From F23-D06 sp045132055 (GTDB lineage: Bacteria; Bacteroidota; Bacteroidia; Bacteroidales; WCHB1-69): 64,000 nt of DNA. Positions 1-8,918 of this stretch are shown piece after piece. How positions within the stretch are numbered: position 1 is the stretch's first letter; each line of letters begins with the position of its first letter. The DNA is taken from the NCBI GenBank assembly GCA_045132055.1, contig JBGURP010000014.1, positions 171,126 to 235,125 of the forward strand. Direction: 5' to 3'. The position numbers and the translations under genes were made by a program. The notes below the pieces were generated by a model. The model was not told the origin of the DNA. It did not search any database and saw only the letters and a program-made list of their open reading frames with translations.

Positions 1-51
1 GCCGACTGCGCACAGAATCTCATTGACGCCATTTTGGAAAATATGCAATAA
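1..51 (+). CDS. C-terminal end of an unidentified protein (truncated by window edge)
   Basis: An open frame runs from the first base to a TAA at 49-51 and encodes the last 16 residues, ADCAQNLIDAILENMQ. The stop overlaps the aroK start by one base (TAATG), so the two genes are very probably co-transcribed and translationally coupled. Too little is visible to name the product. Confidence 0.6.
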   Translation, partial: ADCAQNLIDAILENMQ

Positions 52-569
52 TGGCTCGCAATGTCGTTTTGGTCGGCTTCTCCGGCGCAGGAAAGACCAC
101 GATAGGTCGGGAGCTGGCACTCCGCCTGGGCCTTGAGTTTGTCGATTTGGACGCAGCTATCGAAGAAAAATATCATGCTACGATTCCCCATATTTTTCAG
201 AAGTATGGGGAATCTGTTTTTCGGCAGTGCGAGTATCAGACGCTGAAAGAAATACTGGAAGGTCAAGGAATAGTGATATCCGCCGGAGGTGGCACTCCCG
301 CCAATCAGGATGCCATGCAACTGATGAACGCACATGCCGTGACGGTCTATATTGACCTGCCGGAAGAAACCCTCGTTCAGCGACTGAAAAACAGCAAAAA
401 GGAGCGCCCGCTGACGGTTTCGTTAACCGAAGAACAGTTGACCGCCTACGTGCACGAAAGACTCCAGCAACGCTTGCCCTATTACCGCATGGCACAACTG
501 ACAGTAAACGAAAATGAGGTGGAAATAGAACACCTCAAACGCTTGCTGGAACCTTTGATAACCAAATGA
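51..569 (+). CDS. aroK: Shikimate kinase
   Basis: Phosphorylates shikimate at the 3-hydroxyl with ATP, in the cytoplasmic chorismate pathway to aromatic amino acids. At 172 residues it has the usual length. Visible motifs: Walker A GFSGAGKTT near residue 9; the shikimate-binding DLD (about 32-34) and FR (about 57); the GGG motif (SAGGGT, about 77-82); and the lid arginine in KERPL near 116. Its start overlaps the stop of the preceding gene. The next gene, atpB, starts 75 bases downstream and may have its own promoter. Confidence 0.95.
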   Translation: MARNVVLVGFSGAGKTTIGRELALRLGLEFVDLDAAIEEKYHATIPHIFQKYGESVFRQCEYQTLKEILEGQGIVISAGGGTPANQDAMQLMNAHAVTVYIDLPEETLVQRLKNSKKERPLTVSLTEEQLTAYVHERLQQRLPYYRMAQLTVNENEVEIEHLKRLLEPLITK

Positions 570-644
570 AAATTTCGTATATTGCGCCACTTTTTTGTGG
601 AGGTGGAAAGTTGTGGGTTTTAGATTGTATCTAATTGATATTGT

Positions 645-1763
645 ATGATTTGCAAAAACTATAAATTGGGACTGGTGGGCATTTTTGTGGCTCTGTTGAT
701 GACGTTTTTCTCCCAATCCTTATCGGCTGCGGAAGAGAAAGAATTCGATGCTGGTCCGTTTATCATAGAGCATATTACAGACAACTACGGTTGGCATATC
801 TGCGGCGAAGGCGACAAGAGTGTGACCATCCCGCTTCCCGTAATGCTGGTTGACAACGGCCATTTTGTGGTGTTTATGTCCAATAAGTTCCACCATGGTG
901 AGGCCGCCTACAAAGGCTACGCTATGGGCTGGGGCGACCAGAAAGGCAGCATTGTCAAGTTGGCCGACGATTATACTGGCCATTTGGAAGAAGGTGTCGT
1001 ATATCCTGTTGACCATGTCTGCAAGATTGACATTTCCATCACCAAGAATGTGTGCGCGCTGATTATCTCGTTGATTCTCATCACGTGGATATTGCTGTCG
1101 GTGACCAAACAGTACAAACGTCGTCCTGACCAGGCCCCAAAGGGTTTGCAGGCGTTTGTAGAACCGGTAATTGTCTTTTTGCAGGATGAGGTTATCAATC
1201 CGTCTTTAGGTAAAAATGCCCAGAAATATACTCCATTCCTGCTTACGCTGTTTTTCTTCATCCTCTTCAACAACCTGATGGGTCTGATTCCCATCTTCCC
1301 AGGCGGTGCCAACCTCACCGGCAACATTGCCGTGACGGGCGTGCTCGCTTTGCTGACCTTCTTCGTGACGCAGTTTTCGGGCAAAAAGGAATATTGGAAA
1401 GACATCATCAATACGCCGGGCGTGCCTTGGTGGCTGAAGTTTCCGCTGCCCATCATGCCATTGGTGGAGGTGATCGGCGTGTTCACCAAGCCGTTTGTGT
1501 TGATGGTGCGACTTTTCGCCAATATCACCGCCGGTCATATCATTGTGCTGGGCTTCATCTCCTTGATTTTCATTTTCGGACAGATGGCTCCGGCATTGGG
1601 CTACGGGGTTTCCGTGATTTCCATCTTCTTATATCTCTTCATGAGCTGCCTCGAGCTGCTGGTGGCTTTCATCCAGGCGTTTGTCTTTACGCTCTTGAGT
1701 GCTATCTACATCGGAGCAGCTTGCGGCGAGGAGGAGGAAGAAGAACTTCAATTAGCAGAATAA
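645..1763 (+). CDS. atpB: ATP synthase F0 subunit a, long Bacteroidetes form
   Basis: Forms the proton half-channels of the membrane F0 sector, against which the c-ring turns. The protein has 372 residues, about 100 more than the E. coli subunit. The extra N-terminal part has a signal peptide (hydrophobic residues 9-28, SLSAA near 25-29) and a periplasmic domain, as is known in Bacteroidetes. The essential arginine lies in the VRLFANITAGH motif near residue 288, followed by the conserved final helices. It is followed at once by atpE and atpF. The C-terminus is very acidic (EEEEEE), which is unusual but close to the end of the fold. Confidence 0.95.
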   Translation: MICKNYKLGLVGIFVALLMTFFSQSLSAAEEKEFDAGPFIIEHITDNYGWHICGEGDKSVTIPLPVMLVDNGHFVVFMSNKFHHGEAAYKGYAMGWGDQKGSIVKLADDYTGHLEEGVVYPVDHVCKIDISITKNVCALIISLILITWILLSVTKQYKRRPDQAPKGLQAFVEPVIVFLQDEVINPSLGKNAQKYTPFLLTLFFFILFNNLMGLIPIFPGGANLTGNIAVTGVLALLTFFVTQFSGKKEYWKDIINTPGVPWWLKFPLPIMPLVEVIGVFTKPFVLMVRLFANITAGHIIVLGFISLIFIFGQMAPALGYGVSVISIFLYLFMSCLELLVAFIQAFVFTLLSAIYIGAACGEEEEEELQLAE

Positions 1764-1796
1764 ACCTTTTTATCAACTAAATAAATACAAACTACT

Positions 1797-2057
1797 ATGT
1801 CATTATTAACCATCTTATTGCAAGCAGCCACTGGCCTTGGAATCGGCAAATTGGGTGCTGGTGTGGGTGCAGGTCTCGCCGCCATCGGCGCCGGTATCGG
1901 TATCGGTAACATCGGTAAAGATGCCATGTCCGCCATCGCACGCCAACCTGAAGCAGCTGGCAACATTCGTATGAACATGATTTTGGCAGCCGCCTTCGTC
2001 GAAGGTGTCGCTTTGTTCGCCTGCGTCGTGTGTCTGCTTATCGCCATTGCAAAATAA
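1797..2057 (+). CDS. atpE: ATP synthase F0 subunit c
   Basis: Rotor-ring proteolipid of 86 residues with two hydrophobic helices. The polar loop ARQPE lies at 48-52, and the ion-binding glutamate is E69 in FVEGVAL. The residue after the glutamate is glycine, not the serine or threonine typical of sodium-type rings, and no glutamine is visible in the first helix, so a proton-coupled ring is inferred. It sits 33 bases after atpB. A strong hairpin separates it from atpF. Confidence 0.96.
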   Translation: MSLLTILLQAATGLGIGKLGAGVGAGLAAIGAGIGIGNIGKDAMSAIARQPEAAGNIRMNMILAAAFVEGVALFACVVCLLIAIAK

Positions 2058-2112
2058 AGCCGGCATGCGACCCCATCGCTTGTTTGCTGATGCAATCGCT
2101 TAATTTGTTGAT

Positions 2113-2135
2113 GGACCCTGCGGTTGGCAGGGTCC
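2113..2135 (+). other. Perfect 9-bp hairpin between atpE and atpF
   Basis: GGACCCTGC at 2113-2121 pairs fully with GCAGGGTCC at 2127-2135 around the loop GGTTG. No run of T follows directly; the next bases are CCAACATTTTT. It is therefore a poor intrinsic terminator and more likely an RNA stabiliser or partial attenuator. That would fit the need for many more copies of subunit c than of subunit b. The function is inference. Confidence 0.6.
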
Positions 2136-2176
2136 CCAACATTTTTAAAAATTTCAGAAACAACTCAGATTAGAAT

Positions 2177-2671
2177 ATGGAACTCATAAAACCCTCTTTC
2201 GGACTTATCTTCTGGATGCTCGTTGGCTTCGGCATCTTTTTCTTCATCTTGGCTAAGTTTGTTTGGCCAGTGATTACGCAAGGCATTGCCAGCCGCAACA
2301 AGAAGATTCAAGACCAACTGGATGAGGCGGAACGCGTGCATGCAGAACTGGAGAACCTGAATCTCAAACATGAAGAGATGCTTGCCCAGGCCAAGGCTGA
2401 ACGCGACGATATCCTCAATGATGCCCGTGCCATCAGCGAGAAACTGAAAGAAGACGCCAAACTGAAGGCTGATGCCGAGGCACAGTCCATCATTGCGGAT
2501 GCCAAACAAGCCATCCAGATGGAAAAGATGAAGGCCATCACCGATTTGAAGAACGAAATCGCCAACTTCTCCATCAATATTGCGGAGAAAATCATGACCG
2601 AAGAACTTTCCGATAAAGAAAAGCAGGAAAAACTTATCGAAAAGTGGGTCAATGAATCCCAACTGAACTAA
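2177..2671 (+). CDS. atpF: ATP synthase F0 subunit b
   Basis: Peripheral stalk subunit of 164 residues, with one N-terminal membrane helix (about 8-28). The rest is a long charged coiled coil rich in A, E, K and Q that connects F0 to F1. In most Bacteroidales-type operons this gene is followed by atpH, atpA and atpG. Here the next frame, two bases after the stop, is a TatD hydrolase, so F1 must be encoded elsewhere. Confidence 0.93.
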   Translation: MELIKPSFGLIFWMLVGFGIFFFILAKFVWPVITQGIASRNKKIQDQLDEAERVHAELENLNLKHEEMLAQAKAERDDILNDARAISEKLKEDAKLKADAEAQSIIADAKQAIQMEKMKAITDLKNEIANFSINIAEKIMTEELSDKEKQEKLIEKWVNESQLN

Positions 2672-2673
2672 CC

Positions 2674-3450
2674 ATGCGTTTTGTTGACACCCATACTCAT
2701 TTGTACCGTGAGAGCTACCCTGACAATTTCGAGGATGTGGCTCGTCGTGCCATAGAGGCGGGTGTGGATAAGATGATTCTGGGATGTGTCAACCGAGAGA
2801 CTCCGGATTGGTTGCAGGAGGCAGTCTCTTTGTTCCCTGATAACTTTTTCATCTTGATAGGACTTCATCCTGAAGATACCAAAGCGGATTTCGAGGATGA
2901 CTTGGTCCAGATTGAAGCCCATTTGGATGATTCGAATGTGGTGGGCGTAGGGGAGATTGGTTTGGATTATTATTGGGACCGAACCTTTGAGAAAGAGCAG
3001 CGGGAGGCGTTTTACCGTCAGCTTTGCTGGGCCCGCGACCGGAAATTACCCCTTTCGTTGCACATTCGGAGCGCCTACAACGATGCAATTGAGATTCTCA
3101 AGCAATTCCGTCCGGGCGAGCTTTCCGGCGTGATGCACTGCTTTTCCGGCGGCATTCAGGAGGCGGAATGGGCGGTGAAACACGGCTTTGCCATTGGCGT
3201 GGGTGGCACGGTGACCTTCAAGAACAGTAAAGTACAGGACATTGTGGCGCATGTGGGGCTGGAGAATGTGGTGTTGGAGACGGATGCGCCTTATCTGGCT
3301 CCCGTTCCGCATCGCGGCCAGCCTAACGAAAGCTCATACATTCCCATTATTGCCCAAAAAGTGGCCGATATTTTCCAAGTCTCCTTACAGACGGTAGCTG
3401 ATGCCACGACGGAAAATGCTTACAGGATTTTTTCCAAATTAACCCGATAG
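2674..3450 (+). CDS. tatD: TatD-family metal-dependent deoxyribonuclease
   Basis: 258-residue TIM-barrel hydrolase of the TatD/YcfH family, cytoplasmic, acting as a metal-dependent nuclease in DNA or RNA quality control. The metal-binding pattern is complete: DTHTHL at the N-terminus, GEIGLDYY near 92, LHIRSA near 128, MHCFSGG near 154 and ETDAPYLAP near 203. It starts two bases after the atpF stop, which implies translational coupling to the F0 genes. No functional link to ATP synthase is known. Confidence 0.92.
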   Translation: MRFVDTHTHLYRESYPDNFEDVARRAIEAGVDKMILGCVNRETPDWLQEAVSLFPDNFFILIGLHPEDTKADFEDDLVQIEAHLDDSNVVGVGEIGLDYYWDRTFEKEQREAFYRQLCWARDRKLPLSLHIRSAYNDAIEILKQFRPGELSGVMHCFSGGIQEAEWAVKHGFAIGVGGTVTFKNSKVQDIVAHVGLENVVLETDAPYLAPVPHRGQPNESSYIPIIAQKVADIFQVSLQTVADATTENAYRIFSKLTR

Positions 3451-3473
3451 AATAATTATAAAAAATTTTAAAT

Positions 3474-4730
3474 ATGACTGAATCCCAAATTTTTACACCT
3501 TGTAAAATCGGTCCGATTACCCTTCGTAACCGCACCATCCGTTCCGCCGCTTTCGAGAATATGGCGCATGGCAACCGTCCCTCCAAAGAACTTTTCGACT
3601 ATCATACAGCAGTCGCCAAGGGCGGTATCGGTATGACCACTGTGGCATACGCTTCCGTTTGTCAGAGCGGCCTTTCCTTTGATGGCCAGTTGTGGCTCCG
3701 CGAGGAAATTATTCCCGAACTGAAGAAGTTGACGGACGCCATCCACGCTGAAGGTGCCAAGGCCTCCATTCAGATCGGCCACTGCGGCAACATGACGCAC
3801 CGCGCCACTTGCGGTTGCAAGCCGCTGTCGCCGTCAGGCCGTTTTAACCTTTATTCACCTACCTTTACCCGTAAGATGACCATTAAGGACATCGACGAGA
3901 TTGTGGAGGCTTTCGGCAAGGCAGTGGATATGTGCCGCCGCGCAGGTTTCGACTGCATCGAAGTACACGCCGGCCACGGCTATCTGATTAGCCAGTTCAT
4001 CTCTCCTTATACCAACCATCGTAAAGATGAGTACGGTGGCTCACTGGAGAACCGTATGCGTTTCATGCGCCGCGTCATCACCCGCGTGATGGAAGAGGCC
4101 AAGGACGACATGGCTATTGTGGTGAAAACCAACATGTACGACGGTTTCCGTAGCGGTATGCAAGTGGATGAGTGCATTACCGTGGCCAAGGAATTGGAGA
4201 AGTTGGGCGTGCACGCGCTGGTGCTTACCGCCGGTTTCGTGAGCAAGGCTCCGATGGATGTGATGCGCGGTGCCATGCCGCTCAAAACGCTGGCTTACTA
4301 CATGGATCTCAAGAAGTTCTGGTGGCTGAAGATCGGTCTTCACCTTGGTGGACGTTTGGTCATCCCGACGGTTCCTTACAAGGATGCCTATTTCTATGAT
4401 ACGGCCATGAAGTTCCGCGAAGCCCTGACAATGCCGTTGATTTACGTGGGCGGTATGGTCGATAAGGCTGACATGGAGAAGGTGCTGGATTCCGGCTTTG
4501 TAGCATTCCAGATGGCCCGCGCTTTGGTTCAGGACACCGACTTTGTGAACAAGCTGCAGTCGGGCGAGGTGACCCGCAGCGCCTGCAAACACTCCAACTA
4601 TTGCATCGGCCGTATGTACACTTTGGAAATGAAGTGCCACCAGTGCATGGCGAAGGATGAATTGCCTGTTAAATTGCAGAAGGAGCTGGAGAAGGCAGAA
4701 AGAGACGTCGAAAAATCCAACAAACGATAA
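3474..4730 (+). CDS. NADH:flavin oxidoreductase, old yellow enzyme family
   Basis: A 418-residue FMN-binding TIM-barrel enzyme, expected to reduce an activated double bond or related substrate. Family features: the opening FTPCKIGPITLRNR; the HAGHGYLISQFISPYTNHR active-site strand around 164-182; and EYGGSLENR near 184-192. Close to the C-terminus is a cysteine-rich stretch (CKHSNYC, then CHQC; about 368-392), where the dienoyl-CoA reductase branch carries its iron-sulfur ligands. The spacing differs from that branch, so cluster binding is uncertain. It overlaps the next gene by one base (TAATG). The substrate is not predictable. Confidence 0.85.
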   Translation: MTESQIFTPCKIGPITLRNRTIRSAAFENMAHGNRPSKELFDYHTAVAKGGIGMTTVAYASVCQSGLSFDGQLWLREEIIPELKKLTDAIHAEGAKASIQIGHCGNMTHRATCGCKPLSPSGRFNLYSPTFTRKMTIKDIDEIVEAFGKAVDMCRRAGFDCIEVHAGHGYLISQFISPYTNHRKDEYGGSLENRMRFMRRVITRVMEEAKDDMAIVVKTNMYDGFRSGMQVDECITVAKELEKLGVHALVLTAGFVSKAPMDVMRGAMPLKTLAYYMDLKKFWWLKIGLHLGGRLVIPTVPYKDAYFYDTAMKFREALTMPLIYVGGMVDKADMEKVLDSGFVAFQMARALVQDTDFVNKLQSGEVTRSACKHSNYCIGRMYTLEMKCHQCMAKDELPVKLQKELEKAERDVEKSNKR

Positions 4731-5662
4731 TGAAAAAGGTCCTGATTGTCGATAGGGTACATCCATATTTGACGGAAAAACTTTCCGAAAGTGATATTGT
4801 GTGCCTGACCGACATGACCTTTACATACGAAACATTCAAGGCTGCTCCCGATGACCTGTACGGTTTGGTCATCCGGAGCCGCTTTGTAGTGGACCGCGCC
4901 ATACTCGATTCCAAGCCTTCGTTGAAATTCATCGTTCGGATTGGCTCTGGGGTGGAGAATATCGATGTGGAATATGCTGAGAAAAAAGGAATTAAAGTAA
5001 TTTCCACGCCCGAGGGCAATGCGAATGCGGTGGCGGAGCACTGTCTGGGCCTCTTGCTGGCGGCGCTGCGTCATCTGTCCTCTGCCGACCGCGAGGTGCG
5101 GGCAGGAGAGTGGCATCGTGAGAAGAACAAGGGCACGGAATTGCAGTCGCATACCTACGGGCTGATAGGTTACGGGCACACAGGTCCGGCATTTGCCAAG
5201 TTATTGCATGCGCTTGGCTGCAAGGTGTATGCCTATGACCGCTACAACCCAGTCGCCGGAGACAGCAATGCGGAAATGACGGATTTGGAAACCATCATGC
5301 GTGAGTGCGATGTGATTTCCGTACATGTAAACTATATACCTGAAAACAAGTACTTTATCAATGAGAAATTCATTGAGGATGTCGCGCAACCCTTTATGCT
5401 CATCAACACTTCGCGCGGCATGGTCGTGAACACGGAAGATGTGGTGAAGGGATTAGAATCCGGCAAGATACGGATGGCCTGTCTGGATGTGTTGGAGTAC
5501 GAGAGTCCCAAATTGAAAAACCTGCCCAAAGAGCAGTGGCCTGCGGCTATGGAGCGCTTGGCCCAGTTGGAGAATGTCATCCTCACCCCGCATGTGGGCG
5601 GCCAGACCACCGACGCGGAACTCCGCCACGCGCGAGTCGCGGTGGAGAAGATAATGGGGTAA
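4730..5662 (+). CDS. D-isomer-specific 2-hydroxyacid dehydrogenase
   Basis: 310-residue NAD-dependent oxidoreductase of the SerA/hydroxypyruvate reductase superfamily. The Rossmann motif GYGHTG (about 145-150) binds the cofactor. The catalytic arginine lies in VRIGSGVENID (about 70-80) and the catalytic histidine in LTPHVGGQT (about 285). It is shorter than phosphoglycerate dehydrogenases and lacks an ACT domain, so the substrate is open. It overlaps the preceding flavin enzyme by one base; the two may handle linked intermediates. It ends 16 bases before the convergent mutS. Confidence 0.88.
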   Translation: MKKVLIVDRVHPYLTEKLSESDIVCLTDMTFTYETFKAAPDDLYGLVIRSRFVVDRAILDSKPSLKFIVRIGSGVENIDVEYAEKKGIKVISTPEGNANAVAEHCLGLLLAALRHLSSADREVRAGEWHREKNKGTELQSHTYGLIGYGHTGPAFAKLLHALGCKVYAYDRYNPVAGDSNAEMTDLETIMRECDVISVHVNYIPENKYFINEKFIEDVAQPFMLINTSRGMVVNTEDVVKGLESGKIRMACLDVLEYESPKLKNLPKEQWPAAMERLAQLENVILTPHVGGQTTDAELRHARVAVEKIMG

Positions 5663-5678
5663 TTGCTTTTGCAGCAAA

Positions 5679-8282
5679 TCACTTTTTCCCCGTCAACAGC
5701 TGCTGGATTTCGTTCAGCTTCATGAGGGCCTCCACGGGCGTGAGGCTGTTGATATTCAGTCCTACAATCAAATCTTTTACCTCCAACAACAGCGGGTCGT
5801 CCAGATTGATGAAACTGAGCTGGTAGCCTGGTGTGGACTTCTCGATAAGGGTCTTGTCGCCGTTGGCGTTGTTGCGCGAGGTCTCCAGCTGCTTGAGGAT
5901 TTCGTTGGCGCGCTTGAGCACCTGCGCAGGCATACCCGCCATTCGCGCCACATGGATACCGAAACTGTGCTCGCTGCCACCCGGTTCCAACTTTCTCATA
6001 AAGAAGACTTTATTGTCAATCTCCTTCACAGAAACATGGTAGTTCTTGATACGGTGGAACTGCGCTGCCATGTCGTTCAGCTCGTGGTAGTGCGTGGCAA
6101 AGAGCACCTTGGCGCGGTTGTAAGGATTTTCGTGCAGATATTCGGCGATGGACCACGCGATGGATACGCCGTCGTAGGTGCTGGTGCCGCGCCCGATTTC
6201 GTCCAACAATATCAAACTGCGGTTCGAGATGTTGTTCAAAATGCTCGCGGTCTCGTTCATCTCCACCATGAAAGTGGATTCGCCCGTGGAAATGTTGTCT
6301 GACGCGCCCACACGGGTGAAAACCTTATCCACAATACCGATTTCCGCGCTCTTGGCGGGCACGAAGCAGCCCATCTGCCCCATCAGCACGATGAGGGCGG
6401 TTTGGCGCAACAAGGCCGACTTACCCGACATGTTCGGTCCCGTGATGATGATGATTTGCTGCTTGTCGTTGTCCAGCTGCACATCGTTGGCAATATAGAC
6501 TTCGCCCGGCGGCAGCTGCTTCTCTATTACCGGATGGCGTCCCTCCTTGATTTTCAATGAGGTGCCTTCCGTAATTTTCGGTTTCGCGTAGCGGTTCTCT
6601 TTGGAAACGCAGGCAAAGCAGAGCAGTACATCCAACCGTGCGGCCAGACGCGCATCTAATTGTATCAGGTTGATATAATCCAACAAGCTGATCAACAGAT
6701 CATTATAGAGTCTTCCTTCGATTTCCAGCATGCGGTCCTGTGCACCTAAAATCTTGGATTCCAGCTCCTTGAGTTCCTCGGTAATGTATCGCTCGCCGTT
6801 GGTGAGGGTCTGCTTGCGCGTCCACTCTGCCGGCACCTTGTCTTTGTGCACATTGGTGACCTCCAGATAATAGCCGAACACATTGTTGAACCCGATTTTG
6901 AGCGAGGTGATGCCGGTTCTCTCGGCTTCTCGACGCTGAATTTCGGCCAATACTTCCTTGCTGTTGGTGGCCAAGGCGAACAGGTCGTCCAGCTCCTGGT
7001 CCACACCCCGGTTGAACACGCCGCCCTTGCTGACCACCACGGGCGGGTCATCCTGAATCTCTTTCTCGATGCGGGCGCACACCGACAGGCAAGGGTTGAA
7101 CTGCTCGGCAATCTTGGCCAGAGCCGGGTGGTCGGCTTGTTTGCAGTAACCTTGCATCTTCTCGATGGAGCGCAACGCGCGGGCCAACTGCAGCACTTCC
7201 CTCGGGTTGATCTTGCCCGTGGCAATCTTCGACACCATGCGCTCCAGGTCGCCCATACGCTTGAGCGTGCCCAGCAGGTCATCGGCAAGTTGCTCGTTTT
7301 TAATCAGATACTCCACAATGGAGAGGCGCTCGTCAATCAGCACTTTCTCTTTCAAAGGCATCAGCATCCACTTGCGCAGCATACGCGAGCCCATGGGCGT
7401 CTGCGTCTGGTCAAGCACCTGCAGCAAAGTCACGGCGTTCTCGTTGGGCGAGTGCACCAGCTCCAAGTTGCGGATGGTGAAGCGGTCGAGCCACACATAG
7501 TGCTCCTCTTCAATGCGGTTTATCTTGTTGATATGCTGGATTCTATGATTTTGTGTCTCATACAGATAATGCAGCGCGGCTCCGGCGGCAATGATGCCGT
7601 TGGGCAGGTTATCGACACCAAAACCCTTCAGTGAGGTGGTTTGGAAATGCTTGGTGAGCAGTTCGTTGGCATAATCGGACATGAAAACCCAATCATCTAG
7701 GGTAGAGAGCAGCATCTTCTCACCGAAGTGCTCGCGGAAGGCCGCCGACTTGCCCTTCTGAATTACCAACTCCGAAGGTTTGAAGTTCTGGAACAGCTTG
7801 TCGATGTAGTCGTAGTCGCCCTCGGCCACATAGAATTCGCCGGTGGAGATATCCACGAAGGCGATGCCGCAGATTTTCTCGGTGAACTGGATGGCGGCGA
7901 GGAAGTTGTTCTCGCGTTGCTCCAGCACCTTGTCATTCACAGACACACCGGGCGTCACCATCTCAGTGATGCCGCGTTTGACGAGCGTCTTGGTAAGCTT
8001 GGGATCTTCCAGCTGCTCGCAGATGGCTACGCGCAGGCCCGCGCGCACCAGCTTGGGCAGATATACATCCAATGCATGGTGTGGAAAACCCGCTAACTCT
8101 GTCTGTGTCAATCCTTTGCCATGCTTTGTCAGCGTGATGCCCAGCACTTTGGATGAGGTGATGGCATCCTCCCCGTAAGTCTCGTAAAAGTCACCCACCC
8201 GGAACAGCAAAATGGCGTCAGGGTGCTGTGCCTTGAACTTGTTGTATTGTTTCATTAAGGGAGTTTCTGCCGACTTTTCCAT
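5679..8282 (-). CDS. mutS: DNA mismatch repair protein MutS
   Basis: Recognises mismatches and starts methyl- or nick-directed repair. With the chosen start it has 867 residues. The mismatch-reading motif DFYETYGEDA is near residue 30, and the ATPase Walker A GPNMSGKSALLRQ and Walker B LLDEIGRGTS are in the C-terminal third. The frame is open for 44 more codons upstream, but those would overlap the gmk coding region and contain the promoter. The ATG at 8282 gives MEKSAETPLMKQY, which matches the usual N-terminus. It is divergent from gmk. Confidence 0.96.
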   Translation of the reverse strand: MEKSAETPLMKQYNKFKAQHPDAILLFRVGDFYETYGEDAITSSKVLGITLTKHGKGLTQTELAGFPHHALDVYLPKLVRAGLRVAICEQLEDPKLTKTLVKRGITEMVTPGVSVNDKVLEQRENNFLAAIQFTEKICGIAFVDISTGEFYVAEGDYDYIDKLFQNFKPSELVIQKGKSAAFREHFGEKMLLSTLDDWVFMSDYANELLTKHFQTTSLKGFGVDNLPNGIIAAGAALHYLYETQNHRIQHINKINRIEEEHYVWLDRFTIRNLELVHSPNENAVTLLQVLDQTQTPMGSRMLRKWMLMPLKEKVLIDERLSIVEYLIKNEQLADDLLGTLKRMGDLERMVSKIATGKINPREVLQLARALRSIEKMQGYCKQADHPALAKIAEQFNPCLSVCARIEKEIQDDPPVVVSKGGVFNRGVDQELDDLFALATNSKEVLAEIQRREAERTGITSLKIGFNNVFGYYLEVTNVHKDKVPAEWTRKQTLTNGERYITEELKELESKILGAQDRMLEIEGRLYNDLLISLLDYINLIQLDARLAARLDVLLCFACVSKENRYAKPKITEGTSLKIKEGRHPVIEKQLPPGEVYIANDVQLDNDKQQIIIITGPNMSGKSALLRQTALIVLMGQMGCFVPAKSAEIGIVDKVFTRVGASDNISTGESTFMVEMNETASILNNISNRSLILLDEIGRGTSTYDGVSIAWSIAEYLHENPYNRAKVLFATHYHELNDMAAQFHRIKNYHVSVKEIDNKVFFMRKLEPGGSEHSFGIHVARMAGMPAQVLKRANEILKQLETSRNNANGDKTLIEKSTPGYQLSFINLDDPLLLEVKDLIVGLNINSLTPVEALMKLNEIQQLLTGKK

Positions 8283-8300
8283 AGCTTCAATTTGAGAGAG

Positions 8301-8308
8301 CAAAAGTA
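8301..8308 (-). promoter_or_regulatory. mutS promoter -7 element
   Basis: TACTTTTG on the minus strand matches the Bacteroidetes TAnnTTTG consensus and lies 18 bases upstream of the chosen mutS start. This supports the start at 8282 over the longer frame. No clear -33 element is visible. Confidence 0.6.
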
Positions 8309-8320
8309 CAAAAAAAGCGG

Positions 8321-8328
8321 TATATTTG
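8321..8328 (+). promoter_or_regulatory. gmk promoter -7 element
   Basis: TATATTTG on the plus strand matches TAnnTTTG and ends 20 bases before the gmk ATG at 8349. It lies only 12 bases from the mutS -7 element on the other strand. The two promoters are divergent and probably compete. Confidence 0.6.
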
Positions 8329-8348
8329 CACCCTGTAAATCTCGTGTT

Positions 8349-8918
8349 ATGCAAGGAAAAGTCATTATCGTTTCTGCTCCTTCCGGCGCCGGCAAGACTT
8401 CCATCGTGCGCCATCTATTGGAGGAGGTCCCCGAACTCAAGTTTTCCATCTCAGCCACCACCCGGCACAAGCGCGATTACGAGGAGGATGGCAAGGATTA
8501 CTATTTCATCACCCCTGAAAACTTCAAGGAACGCCTGGCCAATGATGAGTTTCTGGAATGGCAGGAAGTGTATGATAATCAGTATTATGGCTCCTTGAAA
8601 TGTGAGGTGGAGCGCATCTGGAACAACGGGCAGACCGTGATTTTCGATGTGGATGTGCTCGGTGGCCTCAACATCAAGAAGTTCTATGGCGACAATGCCT
8701 TGGCCGTGTTCATCGAGCCTCCCACGATAGAAGAACTCGTGAACCGTCTGAAAAAGCGCGGCACGGAAACGGAAGAATCGTTGAAAAAACGCGTAGATAA
8801 GGCCGAATACGAGATGTCTTTTGCCAATCAGTTTGACAGAATCGTGTTGAATGACGATTTGAAGACCGCCCAGCAGGAGATGATTGATCTGGTTCGTGAT
8901 TTTTTGGAGGAAAAATGA
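8349..8918 (+). CDS. gmk: Guanylate kinase
   Basis: Phosphorylates GMP to GDP with ATP in purine nucleotide metabolism. The P-loop SAPSGAGKTS is near residue 9, followed by the GMP-binding stretch SATTRHKRDYEEDGKDYYF and the YGSL motif. With the ATG at 8349 the protein has 189 residues, a usual length; an in-frame upstream start at 8292 would precede the promoter. The stop overlaps the next gene (ATGA). Confidence 0.95.
   Translation: MQGKVIIVSAPSGAGKTSIVRHLLEEVPELKFSISATTRHKRDYEEDGKDYYFITPENFKERLANDEFLEWQEVYDNQYYGSLKCEVERIWNNGQTVIFDVDVLGGLNIKKFYGDNALAVFIEPPTIEELVNRLKKRGTETEESLKKRVDKAEYEMSFANQFDRIVLNDDLKTAQQEMIDLVRDFLEEK

Noticed and set aside
178..495. Minus-strand open frame opposite aroK
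   Set aside because: It is a shadow of a well-supported gene; composition and length are those of antisense frames in GC-rich genes.
2113..2135. Intrinsic terminator after atpE
   Set aside because: No T tract follows the stem and atpF lies downstream without an obvious promoter of its own.
8283..8414. N-terminal extension of MutS by 44 residues
   Set aside because: It overlaps the gmk coding region and both divergent promoters, and has no similarity to MutS proteins.
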